A DNA stretch of 64,000 nucleotides from Nonomuraea africana (GCF_014873535.1 NZ_JADBEF010000001.1:682001-746000), one strand, 5' to 3'; shown: positions 21,615 through 29,313, numbered from the stretch's first letter. Made by a program: numbers and translations. Notes: generated from the letters alone by a model not told the origin.

Positions 21615-22010
21615 GTGACAGCATCCGAAAGATCCGTTCAGCTCGTCAGAGTCGCGGCCGAGGCCGCCGCCGACAAGCTGGCCGACGACATTCTCGCCTA
21701 CGACGTGAGCGAGCAGCTCGTCATCACCGACGCGTTCCTGCTCTGCTCCGCAACCAACGACCGCCAGGTGCGCGCCATCGTCGATGAGATCGAGGACAGG
21801 CTCCGCATCGAGTGCGACGCCAAGCCGGTCCGCCGCGAAGGCGAGCGTGAGGGGCGCTGGGTGCTCCTCGACTTCATCGACATCGTCGTGCACGTCCAGC
21901 ATGAAGAGGACCGCACCTTCTACGCGCTGGAGCGCCTCTGGAAGGACTGCCCCGCCATCGCGCTGCCCGAGGGCGTGACCAGGGCCGCCGCCCAGAGGGC
22001 CCGTACGTGA
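21615..22010 (+). CDS. rsfS: Ribosome silencing factor RsfS
   Basis: A 131-residue protein that binds L14 of the 50S subunit and blocks subunit joining when nutrients are low. The family phrases VSEQLVITDAFLLCS, RREGEREGRWVLLDF and DIVVHVQHEEDRTFY are intact. The frame is open to 21489, but GTG 21615 has AGGAGG about 12 bases upstream and matches family N termini. Its stop overlaps the start of the next gene (GTGA). Confidence 0.95.
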   Translation: MTASERSVQLVRVAAEAAADKLADDILAYDVSEQLVITDAFLLCSATNDRQVRAIVDEIEDRLRIECDAKPVRREGEREGRWVLLDFIDIVVHVQHEEDRTFYALERLWKDCPAIALPEGVTRAAAQRART

Positions 22011-22636
22011 GCAAGCGGATCGTCTGCCTGCGTCACGGCCAGACCCTCTGGAACGTCGAGCACCGCTTTCAGGGCCACACCGACATCCCGCTCGACGAGA
22101 CCGGCATCGCCCAGGCCGCGAGGGCGGCGTCGCTGCTGGCGGCGCTCCGCCCCACGATGATCGTCTCGTCCGACCTGCGCAGGGCCAACGACACGGCCCT
22201 CGCCCTGGCCGGGATCGTGGGGCTCGACGTCTCGGTCGACAAGGACTTCCGCGAGCGTGGTGGTGGCGCCTGGGAAGGGCTGACCCGCGAGGAGATCGCC
22301 GCTCGCTGGCCGGCCGAGTACGTCGCGTGGGAGGCGCCCGACGGCGAGCCGGTTCCCGACGTGGCCGACCGCGTCGGGGCGGCGCTGCGCCGTTGGGCGG
22401 GTCAGCTCGACGGCGACGGGCTGCTGGTGGTGGCCTCCCACGGAGCGGCGCTGCGACTCGGCATCGCCCACCTGCTGGGGCTGCCGCAGGAGCTGTGGTC
22501 GGCGCTGGGCGGGCTGGGCAACTGCTCGTGGTCGGTGCTGGAGGAGGGGCGCAGGGGATGGCGCCTGCTCGAGCACAACGCGGGCACCCTGCCCGAGCCG
22601 GTCAACAGCGACGACACCCCCGAGTCCGCTTCCTGA
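22007..22636 (+). CDS. Histidine phosphatase superfamily protein
   Basis: A 209-residue phosphoglycerate-mutase-like phosphatase. The catalytic phospho-histidine motif LRHGQT is at residues 8-13 and the second histidine in VVASHGAALR. Position directly after nadD-rsfS with a GTGA overlap is typical; such proteins in this operon have been described as acid phosphatases or phosphoglycerate-type phosphatases, but the substrate cannot be read from sequence. Confidence 0.9.
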   Translation: MSKRIVCLRHGQTLWNVEHRFQGHTDIPLDETGIAQAARAASLLAALRPTMIVSSDLRRANDTALALAGIVGLDVSVDKDFRERGGGAWEGLTREEIAARWPAEYVAWEAPDGEPVPDVADRVGAALRRWAGQLDGDGLLVVASHGAALRLGIAHLLGLPQELWSALGGLGNCSWSVLEEGRRGWRLLEHNAGTLPEPVNSDDTPESAS

Positions 22637-22660
22637 CCCGGTTCGGGACGGCTCCCGCGG

Positions 22661-22687
22661 GCCGGCCGCCGTCTTCGGCGGCACGGC
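22661..22687 (+). terminator. Hairpin after the nadD-rsfS-phosphatase operon
   Basis: An 11-bp GC stem with one bulged A and a TCTT loop lies 25 bases after the last stop codon. No T-tract is present. Confidence 0.45.
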
Positions 22688-22804
22688 CGGTGAACGGGCG
22701 GGGGACGGGCTCGGACGGGTGGCGGAACTCTTGATTATGCGAATCGGGAGCGATGGTTATATGCTCTGCGAGCGCCGCAACGGGAGGACTCGGAGCGGTG
22801 ACCA

Positions 22805-22877
22805 GGGGCTATAGCGCAGTTGGTAGCGCACCTCCATGGCATGGAGGGGGTCAGGAGTTCGAGTCTCCTTAGCTCCA
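22805..22877 (+). tRNA. tRNA-Ala(GGC), copy 1
   Basis: A 73-base cloverleaf: acceptor GGGGCTA / TAGCTCC with one G-U pair, D arm with AGTTGGTA loop, anticodon arm CCTCC-ATGGCAT-GGAGG giving GGC (alanine), T arm with GTTCGAGTC. CCA is not fully encoded here (CCC follows the discriminator A). Identical to copies at 46851 and 61586. Unlike those two it has no terminator hairpin directly downstream; recombinase-derived sequence follows, consistent with an integration event at its 3' end. Confidence 0.97.
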
Positions 22878-23481
22878 CCCAAAGGCGGTTACTCGAACAC
22901 GGCTCTTCTAGGGCGGTGGCGAGTAGCGTCGAAGTGCTTGTAGCGGCGGTGTCAGTGATGACGCCGCCGCTCTTGCGTTTTCCGGCCCTGGTGACGTGCA
23001 GGATCGGGGCGAGCGGGTGTGTGGGGTCGTCGGAGCTGACGCGGGGTGTGTTGTCGGTCTCGTCGGTGTCGAGGTAGAGCCGGTGGAAGAACGCTTGGTT
23101 GAGCAGACGACGGGCCGTTTCGCTGGCGATGCCGTACAGGTCGCGCGGGTTGGTGAGTAGGTCGAGCACGGTGGTCAGGGCCGTACGGCCGCTGTCGAGG
23201 TCGGGGTGTTCGGTGCGCGAGAGCTGAGCTTCGAGGCGTGCGCGTTCGTCTCGGATGCCGCGTAGGCGCTTGGCGAGCTCCTCCCGCTCGGATTCGGCCA
23301 GCTCCCCGCTGCCGGCGTCTTGCTCGCGGGCCAGCCGGTCCATTTGCACCCAGTTGGCCAGCGTGCCCGCGTTGATGCCTAGATCCTTCGCGACCTGCGC
23401 AATCGGCTTTCCCGTCTCCCGGACGATGCGGACCGCGCCCGCCCGGAACTCCGGCTCGAACCTGCGTCTGGTCTCTCCCAC
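22878..23481 (-). pseudogene. Chimeric gene: IS3-type OrfA N terminus fused to a serine-recombinase C terminus
   Basis: Residues 1-~70 match IS3-family OrfA (helix-turn-helix, FEPEFRAGAVRIVRE, DLGINAGTLANWV). From KRLRGIRDERARLEAQL onward it matches the end of a large serine recombinase (TVLDLLTNPRDLYGI, RRLLNQAFFHRLYLD). A related fragment at 49045-49445 has nearly the same KRLRGIRDDRARLEAQLS phrase in a normal recombinase context, showing where the join lies (~23271). The frame has no stop before the tRNA and formally runs through it to 22735. GTG start at 23481. It lacks catalytic domains of both parents and is probably an inactive deletion product, although it could give a DNA-binding fusion protein. 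Confidence 0.75.
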
Positions 23482-23559
23482 GACCCAACCTTCTCCTTAG
23501 GTCAGATCTCCACGCTAGAAGGGGAAGGCCAATTCGTCGGTCATCACTTTCCGTAGTCG

Positions 23560-23634
23560 GGGTTCGTGCACGTGCACGATGTGCATGCGGCCCATAGGTG
23601 CAGACGCGCGCGAGGCGTGCACGTGCACGAACCC
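23560..23634. repeat. 19-bp inverted repeat with palindromic GTGCACGTGCAC arms
   Basis: GGGTTCGTGCACGTGCACG at 23560-23578 is the exact reverse complement of 23616-23634, with a 37-base spacer that itself contains GTGCATGC. Each arm includes the palindrome GTGCACGTGCAC. It lies between the start of the chimeric gene and the end of the FtsK-like relic. Possible roles are a transfer origin or replication site of the lost element, a terminus, or an operator; nothing here decides. Confidence 0.7.
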
Positions 23635-23642
23635 GATTGTGG

Positions 23643-24056
23643 TTACGGACTGTGAGAGACGGCGCGCCACCGTCCACGCGAAACCTGGGCGGCGCGATTA
23701 GTGCGGGTGAGTTCGTCGAGCCGGTAGTAGATCCAGCGTCGGCCCATACCGGTCAGGCGCATGAGTTCATCCATCGACACGCCTTCGGGGGGCGCGCCGT
23801 CGAGAGCGGCAGTGAGGGCTTTCTCGGCGCATCCAGGCGGTGGGCATGCCATCCGGCCTTGAGCAGGCCTTGTCCCAGGATCAAATCCACGTCGCGCTGT
23901 TCGCGCACACGGAAGGACAGACGTACGTCCATCTGGGAGCGCACCGCGCCCTTGCCCATCGCCTTCTGGGACGGGCGCTGGGTGGCGGCAACGAGTTGGA
24001 CGGCGACGGCGCGGCCACGTCGGGCGATGGAGTCGGCGTGCCGTACCTGGCGCAGT
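23643..24056 (-). pseudogene. FtsK/SpoIIIE-like DNA translocase relic (conjugative element type)
   Basis: The minus strand encodes ADSIARRGRAVAVQLVAATQRP and SQMDVRLSFRVREQRDVDL, the end of the FtsK-type ATPase domain as found in actinomycete integrative conjugative elements, then GWHAHRLDAP. A frame change near 23835 with loss of sequence leads to EKALTAALDGAPPEGV and a winged-helix-like tail (MRLTGMGRRWIYYRL) ending at 23643. The N-terminal half, including Walker A, is absent and the upstream join to tRNA-relic sequence is at ~24056. Non-functional. Confidence 0.7.
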
Positions 24057-24120
24057 TCTTCGACCTGCGGTGCGGTGTTCGAGTAAGCCTCGACTAGCTC
24101 CACAGTTCGGTAGCGCAGCA
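24051..24120. repeat. Diverged tRNA-Ala-like scar, copy a
   Basis: This stretch shares GTTCGAGTAAG, then TAGCTCCACAGTT and GGTAGCGCAGCAG with the scars at 26532 and 50114. The shared blocks match the T loop (GTTCGAGT), the 3' acceptor (TTAGCTCCACC) and the D arm (TTGGTAGCGCA) of tRNA-Ala(GGC). On the minus strand the same bases can be read as VELVEAYSNTAPQVEELR. Probably an attachment-site relic. Confidence 0.55.
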
Positions 24121-24345
24121 GGGCCAGCTGTCGGGGTTTGCCTGGGAGGGCTTTCCGACCTCGGCGCGCAGGCTGTAGCCGGCGGTGCTCGCATCTTTGG
24201 CGACGCTCTGAGCGGCGTCGAGAGTCGGAGCGTACAGGACCGTCGTGTTGCTGTGGCCCAGCAGGCGGGAGATGTTCTCCAGAGGGACGCCCGAGTCCGA
24301 GAGCAGCGAGACGAAACTGAACCGCGCCGGGATTGATGGAGCCAC
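24094..24345 (-). pseudogene. Tyrosine recombinase (integrase) C-terminal relic
   Basis: The first third of this minus-strand frame, FSFVSLLSDSGVPLENISRLLGHSNTT, matches the conserved segment of tyrosine recombinases around the GH motif. The sequence then diverges and the active-site tyrosine segment is not recognisable. The catalytic Arg boxes are absent. It lies beside the FtsK-like relic and scar a, as expected for the integrase end of an element inserted at a tRNA gene. Confidence 0.55.
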
Positions 24346-24784
24346 TGGTGTGTCCCGGGTTACGTGAAGGTGGATTTCTAGATTCTTGTGCCACTTGATG
24401 AGAGGAGAGTGGCATGGGACGACGGGGCTATCCCCCGAGACAAGCGCAAGCAGGCTACGACCCCCGAACTGGCCGAGGTGGTCATCGAGTCGGCGATCGG
24501 CCGCCGCGGTCTCGCGGTGATGGAGTTGCGGCGAAGAGCGGGTCGTGGCGGGTGCGGGCTGACTCCAGGAACTGGGTCAGCCGGTCGTATGGGCGGTTTT
24601 CGGCCTGTGGGATGAGTGCGGCGGAAGGCTTGGGTGCTGTCACACGGCTGTGGAAGCGCACTGGACAGGCCGCTGGGCATGGCCTCGTTGGGCGACCCAC
24701 CCACCTCGGGCCGCAGTGTGATCTCGAACGGACCGCCGCTCCATGCCCACTTGTAATCATGTGATTGATTGATACTGTGTGTCC
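24346..24784. other. Gap with transposase-like start and operator
   Basis: No intact gene is seen. An ATG at 24414 with a GAGGAGAG site begins MGRRGYPP, a phrase found at the start of some IS3-type transposases, but the frame then departs from that family, so at most a short relic. The last ~30 bases hold the operator of the TetR gene. Confidence 0.35.
24756..24773. promoter_or_regulatory. Operator candidate in front of the TetR gene
   Basis: The 18 bases ATCATGTGATTGATTGAT match the palindromic site at 25414-25431 at 15 of 18 positions. It sits 12 bases before the regulator's start, so binding would block its own expression. Confidence 0.6.
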
Positions 24785-25393
24785 ATGCCAGAAGATCAGC
24801 CCCAGGCGACGAGCAAAGCGGCACGTACGAGGGAGCGCATCCTTGATGCGGCCCTCGACGAGTTCTCTGCCAAGGGATACAGCGGCGCTCGCACCGCGGT
24901 CATCGCCAAGCGCGCCGGCGTCAACGTGCAGCTGATCTCTTACTACTTCGGTGGCAAGGAAGGCCTGCTGGAGGAGCTGCTGTCGAGCTGGCAGGAGCGG
25001 CGCTCGAAGTTGGTGCCGGCCAGCAAGGCCGAGCCGTTCCTGGAGAGCTTCCGCATGGTGTTGAACGCCACCTTGCGTGATCCCCGGCGAGCCCGTCTCG
25101 TGGTGTGGCAGGCGCTGGGTGACTATCCCGGCGACACCGAAGCGCTGGCGCGGGAGTGGCGCACAGTGGCCGCCGCCGCCGTCGAGCAGACGCGCGCCCG
25201 GCAGGCGGCGGGAGAGATCGGTGATGGTCACCCGCCCGAGTTCGTGACGCTGCTCTCCTTCCTGCTCGCCTTCGCCCCGGTTGCACTTCCGCAGGTGATC
25301 GAGGGGATCTACGACGTGGATCCGCTGTCGGAGGAGTACCGGCAACGCGTGAGCGAGGCCCTCTTCGCCTTTCTGGACGTACGGCACGCATGA
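24785..25393 (+). CDS. TetR/AcrR family transcriptional regulator
   Basis: About 202 residues. The N-terminal helix-turn-helix is clear (RTRERILDAALDEFSAKGY, then TAVIAKRAGVNVQLISYYF), followed by an all-helical ligand domain without recognisable ligand motif. Start is ATG 24785 or GTG 24779; no Shine-Dalgarno is visible, so it may be leaderless. A shared 18-bp operator before this gene and before the next predicts that it represses itself and the NmrA-type gene 50 bases downstream. Confidence 0.9.
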   Translation: MPEDQPQATSKAARTRERILDAALDEFSAKGYSGARTAVIAKRAGVNVQLISYYFGGKEGLLEELLSSWQERRSKLVPASKAEPFLESFRMVLNATLRDPRRARLVVWQALGDYPGDTEALAREWRTVAAAAVEQTRARQAAGEIGDGHPPEFVTLLSFLLAFAPVALPQVIEGIYDVDPLSEEYRQRVSEALFAFLDVRHA

Positions 25394-25413
25394 GGCTCGC
25401 CCTCATGCGTGAA

Positions 25414-25431
25414 ATCATTCAATTGATTGAT
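25414..25431. promoter_or_regulatory. Near-perfect palindromic operator before the NmrA-type gene
   Basis: ATCATTCAATTGATTGAT is a palindrome apart from one base pair and repeats the site upstream of the TetR gene. It lies between the regulator stop and the next gene start. Confidence 0.65.
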
Positions 25432-25443
25432 TAGGGAGTATCC

Positions 25444-26331
25444 ATGATCCGTGTCCTCGTCACAGGAGCCACCGGCCGGCAGGGCGGAGCCGTCGTCGCA
25501 CGCCTGCTCAAGCACGGCCATGAGCCTGTCGCCTACGTCCGCGACCCCGCGACACCGGCGGCGGACGCGCTCTCCGCACAGGGCGTCCGCCTCGTGACCG
25601 GCGATCTCGCCGACCGCGAAGCCCTCACCAAGGCGGCTAAGGGCCTGGATGCGATCTTCGGGCTGACGGTCCCTTTCGGCGAGAACGGCACCGCCGAGGA
25701 GATCGCCCAGGGCCGCGCCCTCGCCGACGCGGCGAGCGCGGTGGACGCCCACCTGGTGTACTCCTCGGTCAAGGGGGCGGCGAGCGAGGCCGACTTCACG
25801 GTCGAGCACGCCTCCGCCAAGCAGGTCGTGCACCGCTACCTCGTCGAGCAGGGCACCACTTTCACCGGCGTTCAGCCGGCCTACTTCATGGAGAACGCCC
25901 TCAATGTGGGCCTGACCCGGCTGAACCAGGGCGTCTACGCCTTCCCGCTCTCTCCCGAGCGCAAGCTCGACCAGGTCACTGTGCTTGACATCGCCGGCAT
26001 GGCCGTCCACGCGATCGAGAACCCCGCCAAGCTGTCCGGCAGAGCGATCGACGTCGTCTCCGACAGCGTGACCACCCTGGAGGCGGCGCGGTTCCTGTCC
26101 GAAGCCATCGGCTCGGACTTGCCGTACGAGAACATTCCCATCCCGATGATTCGCCAATGGGCCGGGGATGAGATCGCTGACATGTTCCAGAGCTTTGAGG
26201 ACAACCGGGTGCACACCGACATCGCCGCGCTGCACGCGGAGTTCCCGGAGGTGGGCTGGCACTCCTACCTGGGCTGGGCGCAGACGGTCGACTGGGACCA
26301 GGTGCTCGCTCAGCAGCCCGGCCGGGCCTGA
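25444..26331 (+). CDS. NmrA-like NAD(P)-binding oxidoreductase
   Basis: A 295-residue atypical short-chain dehydrogenase. The dinucleotide motif GATGRQGG is at residues 8-15, and VYSSVKGA and the lack of a YxxxK pair fit the NmrA/HSCARG group, whose members sense NADP(H) redox state or reduce quinones. GGGAG precedes the ATG by 4-8 bases. Paired with the upstream TetR gene through a matched operator. The pair is intact although surrounded by element debris, so it may be cargo. Confidence 0.88.
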   Translation: MIRVLVTGATGRQGGAVVARLLKHGHEPVAYVRDPATPAADALSAQGVRLVTGDLADREALTKAAKGLDAIFGLTVPFGENGTAEEIAQGRALADAASAVDAHLVYSSVKGAASEADFTVEHASAKQVVHRYLVEQGTTFTGVQPAYFMENALNVGLTRLNQGVYAFPLSPERKLDQVTVLDIAGMAVHAIENPAKLSGRAIDVVSDSVTTLEAARFLSEAIGSDLPYENIPIPMIRQWAGDEIADMFQSFEDNRVHTDIAALHAEFPEVGWHSYLGWAQTVDWDQVLAQQPGRA

Positions 26332-26531
26332 ATCCCCTCAATGAGACAGAGGACCTGGCCGCGCACGGCACCGCCGTCGGCAAGGTCGACTCGGTCGCGG
26401 TGACACAACGACGCCCTGGCCGTGCCGGCCACGGCCAGCTGAGGTCTCTGGTGAGGCGCCCACGGGGCTACGGCAAGCCTTGCCCTGAGCACCTTCGCCC
26501 GGGAAACGATCAGAGAGCTCTGCAGGGCACT

Positions 26532-26628
26532 GCGCAGGTCCTCCACCTGCTGTGCAGTGTTCGAGTAAGTGGTCATTAGCTCCACCGTTTGGTAACACAG
26601 GTCAGGAGTGAGAGTCTTCTTGACTCCA
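26532..26628. repeat. Diverged tandem tRNA-Ala-like scar, copy b
   Basis: The stretch contains GTTCGAGTAAG and TTAGCTCCACCGTTTGGTA as in the other scars, then GGTCAGGAGTGAGAGTC and CTTGACTCCA, which mirror the tRNA 3' half (GGTCAGGAGTTCGAGTC, CTTAGCTCCA) with a few changes. So it holds two successive tRNA 3'-end relics, the same arrangement as at 61586-61724. The 200 bases between it and the NmrA-type gene show no gene I recognise. Confidence 0.6.
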
Positions 26629-26638
26629 TAGATCGTCC

Positions 26639-26683
26639 AAGAGCGGCCGGTTCGGGTGACAGCACCCCAGCCGGCCGCTCTTG
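26639..26683. terminator. Long hairpin after scar b
   Basis: AAGAGCGGCCGG pairs with CCGGCCGCTCTT over a 20-base loop. It sits where a tRNA terminator would be, and 58 bases beyond the end of the broken cupin gene on the minus strand, which it could also serve. Confidence 0.55.
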
Positions 26684-26741
26684 TCTGCTCTCACCTCATG
26701 GTCGCGAGCTTCACCTCCCGTTGGGGAGCTGGCTCGCTGCC

Positions 26742-27117
26742 TTATCGGGCCCACGGTGGGACGAACGGTTCCATCCCCTGCATGATCGCCTGCCCGCCGA
26801 CCGGCAGCACCGCGACGAGTTCCGCCGGTTCGTCGTGCGGGTTGCCCAGGGCGAAGGGGGTGTGCGGCGGCACGATGAGCGCGTCGCCCGTCACCAGCCG
26901 GTGCTCGGCGCCCTCCAGCCTGGCCGTCACGCCGCCGGAGAGCACCACGAACACCTCCTCCCTGTCGACCATGTGGGTACCGTCGGCGGGCGCCAGGCTC
27001 GAAGGTGAAGCGCCACGCGCAGGTCTCGCTCGCGCCCCTGCTGGGGGCGGCCAGTCCGGTCGCGGTGACGTGCGGGACGGTGAAGACCGGAGCGTCGCGG
27101 CCCTGGATGACGCCCAT
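26742..27117 (-). pseudogene. Cupin-domain gene, frameshifted
   Basis: The N-terminal part from ATG 27117 reads MGVIQGRDAPVFTV and is parallel to the neighbouring intact cupin. Near 26990 the frame shifts by one base; the second frame continues DREEVFVVLSGGVTA and GNPHDEPAELVAVLP to 26742, again parallel to the neighbour. The start shares one base with the stop of the upstream cupin (TGATG), so the two were an operon of duplicated cupins. As written it makes no complete protein; a sequencing error cannot be excluded. Confidence 0.75.
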
Positions 27118-27491
27118 CAGACGGCCGCGGGGGGAACGACGGTGCTGCCGTCGGCCAGCCGGGCCAGCGCGCCCACGGGCAGCGCCACGACCAGCTCCAG
27201 GGGCTCGTCGTGCGGGTTGCCCAGGGCGAAGAGGGTTCCGGCCGGCACGACGATCGCGTCGCCCTGGCCGACGGGGTGCGGGACGCCGTCGAGGTGGGCC
27301 ACGCCCGCGCCCGAGGTGACGACCAGGACCTCCTCCCTGTCGAAGGAGTGCACGTTCGGCTCGGTGTGCGGGGCGACGTGGGTGCGCCACACGCAGGTCT
27401 CCTTCGCGCCCCTGCTGGGTGCGGCCAGGCCGGTGAAGCGGGTGGTTCCGATGGTGAAAACGGGGGCGGTGGCTCCCAGGACGACTGGCAC
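27117..27491 (-). CDS. Cupin-domain protein
   Basis: A 124-residue single-domain cupin. The conserved loop region HSFDREEVLVV and the second motif GNPHDEPLELV are visible; the first cupin histidines are partly replaced (H at HSF), so metal binding is uncertain. The frame runs to 27536, but GTG 27491 has GGAGG about ten bases upstream. It is divergent from a MarR gene across a 74-base region with two operator-like sites, so it is probably under MarR control. Confidence 0.8.
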   Translation of the reverse strand: MPVVLGATAPVFTIGTTRFTGLAAPSRGAKETCVWRTHVAPHTEPNVHSFDREEVLVVTSGAGVAHLDGVPHPVGQGDAIVVPAGTLFALGNPHDEPLELVVALPVGALARLADGSTVVPPAAV

Positions 27492-27515
27492 GAGGTGTAT
27501 CCTCCATACAGATCT

Positions 27516-27542
27516 ACAACCAAGGTTTACAACCATGGTTGT
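27516..27542. promoter_or_regulatory. Tandem MarR-type operator sites
   Basis: ACAACCATGGTTGT (27529-27542) is a perfect palindrome and the preceding ACAACCAAGGTTTA (27516-27529) is a close copy. They lie between the divergent cupin and MarR genes, the usual place for a MarR operator. Confidence 0.6.
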
Positions 27543-27565
27543 CTATCTCGGAGGGAAAGTCAAAC

Positions 27566-28015
27566 ATGGATTTCGGGGTCCTGCTCGGCCTGGCCTACAA
27601 CCAGTTCGTGACCGAGCTGCACGAGCACCTGGCCGAGCGCGGGTTCACGAACCTGCGCCCGGCGTTCGGCTACGCGTTCAAGGTGCTGGCCGTACGGCCG
27701 ATGACGACCAGCCAGCTCGCGGTCAGACTGGAGATCACCCCGCAGGGCGCGGCCAAGACGGTCGAGGAGATGGTGGCGGCAGGCTACGTGGAGCGGGTCG
27801 CCGATCCCGCCGACGGCCGGGTCAGGCTGCTGCACCTCACCGACAAGGCCCGCGCCCTGATGAGCGCGGGCCATGACTTCCATGTCGCCTTCGAGCGGGG
27901 GCTGAGCGCCGAGCTGGGCGAGGACAGGATCGGCGCGCTGCGCGAGGTGCTCACCGCGGTGGTGGCGCGCAGCGACTCGCCCGAGGGCCTCGCCCGCACG
28001 CTGCGTCAGGTCTGA
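27566..28015 (+). CDS. MarR family transcriptional regulator
   Basis: A 149-residue winged-helix regulator: MTTSQLAVRLEITPQGAAKTV is the recognition helix region and ERVADPADGRVRLLHLT the wing. ATG 27566 is chosen because GGAGGGAAAG lies ten bases upstream; an in-frame upstream ATG at 27539 lies inside the operator palindrome. It is divergent from the cupin pair and its 3' end overlaps the permease gene on the other strand by ten bases. Confidence 0.9.
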   Translation: MDFGVLLGLAYNQFVTELHEHLAERGFTNLRPAFGYAFKVLAVRPMTTSQLAVRLEITPQGAAKTVEEMVAAGYVERVADPADGRVRLLHLTDKARALMSAGHDFHVAFERGLSAELGEDRIGALREVLTAVVARSDSPEGLARTLRQV

Positions 28016-29313
28016 TCGACGCGCTTCCTGCCGCCGACGTGGTTGAAGAGCAGATTGAGCAGGATGACCGCGACGCAGCCCGCGCTGATGCCGCTGTGCA
28101 TGATGATCTGGAACCAGTGCGGGAACTTGTCGTAGACGCCCTCGGCGCCGAGCGGGATCAGCGCGATGCCGATCGACAGCGCCACCACGAGCAGGTTGGC
28201 GTTGCCGGTGAAGCTCACCCTCGACAGGGTGCGGATGCCGGTCGCGGCGACCGTGCCGAACATCGCGATGCCGGCGCCGCCGAGCACCGCGGCGGGCACC
28301 GCGGCCACGATCGCGCCGAGCACCGGCACCAGGCCCAGCAGCACCAGGATGCCGCCCGACACCGCGACCACCCATCGGCTCTTGACCCCGGTGAGCCCGA
28401 CCAGGCCGACGTTCTGCGCGAAGGCGGTGTAGGGGAAGGTGTTGAAGACGCCGCCGAGCGCCGTGGACAGGCCGTCGGCGCGCAGGCCGTCGGCCAGGCG
28501 GCCGGGCGGCAGCTCCGACTCGGTGATCTCGGCGACCGCGATGAAGTCGCCGGTCGTCTCGGTCATCGACACCAGCATCACGATGATCATAGAGACGACC
28601 GCGGCCACCTCGAACGTCGGCAGGCCGAAGTGGAACGGCGTGCTGACACCGATCAGGTCGGCCTCGCCCACGTGGGAGAAGTCGGTGAAGCCGAACGGGA
28701 TCGCCACCAGCGTGCCGATCACGATGCCCAGCAGCACCGCCACCCGGGCCAGCGCCGGAGGGGCGAACCTGTGGAGGGCGATGACGAAGGCCAGGACGGC
28801 GCCCGCCAGCGCGATGTTACGCGGCTCGCCGTACGTGGGGGAGCCGACGCCGCCGGCGGCCCACTTGGCCGCCACGGGCAGCAGCGTGATGCCGATGATG
28901 GTGATCACGGTGCCGGTGACCAGGGGCGGGAAGAAGCGCAGGAGCTTGCTGAAGAACGGCGCGACCGCCACGACGAGCAGTCCTGAGACGATCACCGCGC
29001 CGTAGATGGCGGGCAGCCCGCCGCCCGTGGTGCCGATGAGCACCATCGGGGTGACGGCGGCGAACGTGCAGCCCTGCATGATCGGCAGACGGACGCCGAA
29101 GCGCCACACGCCGACGCACTGGATGAGCGTGGCGATGCCGGAGATGAGCAGGTCGGCGTTGATGAGATAGGCCAGGTCGGCGGGCGGCAGCTTCATCGCG
29201 CCGCCGACGATGAGGGGCACCGCGACCGCGCCCGCGTACATCGCGAGCACGTGCTGCAGGCCGAGCGCGGCCGTCTGGGGGAGTGGCAACCGCTGGTCCA
29301 CCGGGTGGGTCAT
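28006..29313 (-). CDS. NCS2-family nucleobase/purine permease
   Basis: A 435-residue protein with about 12-14 membrane spans, belonging to the nucleobase:cation symporter-2 group (xanthine, urate or uracil uptake). Conserved points are LGLQHVLAMYAGAV near the start, QGCTFAAVTPM, TGTVITIIG, and the ETTGDFIAV segment of helix 8. The xanthine/urate branch is more likely than uracil from these segments, but substrate is inferred. No catabolic genes are adjacent. It stands alone and is convergent with the MarR gene. Confidence 0.9.
   Translation of the reverse strand: MTHPVDQRLPLPQTAALGLQHVLAMYAGAVAVPLIVGGAMKLPPADLAYLINADLLISGIATLIQCVGVWRFGVRLPIMQGCTFAAVTPMVLIGTTGGGLPAIYGAVIVSGLLVVAVAPFFSKLLRFFPPLVTGTVITIIGITLLPVAAKWAAGGVGSPTYGEPRNIALAGAVLAFVIALHRFAPPALARVAVLLGIVIGTLVAIPFGFTDFSHVGEADLIGVSTPFHFGLPTFEVAAVVSMIIVMLVSMTETTGDFIAVAEITESELPPGRLADGLRADGLSTALGGVFNTFPYTAFAQNVGLVGLTGVKSRWVVAVSGGILVLLGLVPVLGAIVAAVPAAVLGGAGIAMFGTVAATGIRTLSRVSFTGNANLLVVALSIGIALIPLGAEGVYDKFPHWFQIIMHSGISAGCVAVILLNLLFNHVGGRKRVDQT

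Noticed and set aside
24388..24615. 75-codon plus-strand gene before the TetR gene
   Set aside because: No recognisable family beyond a doubtful transposase-like start in another frame; composition and position fit debris.
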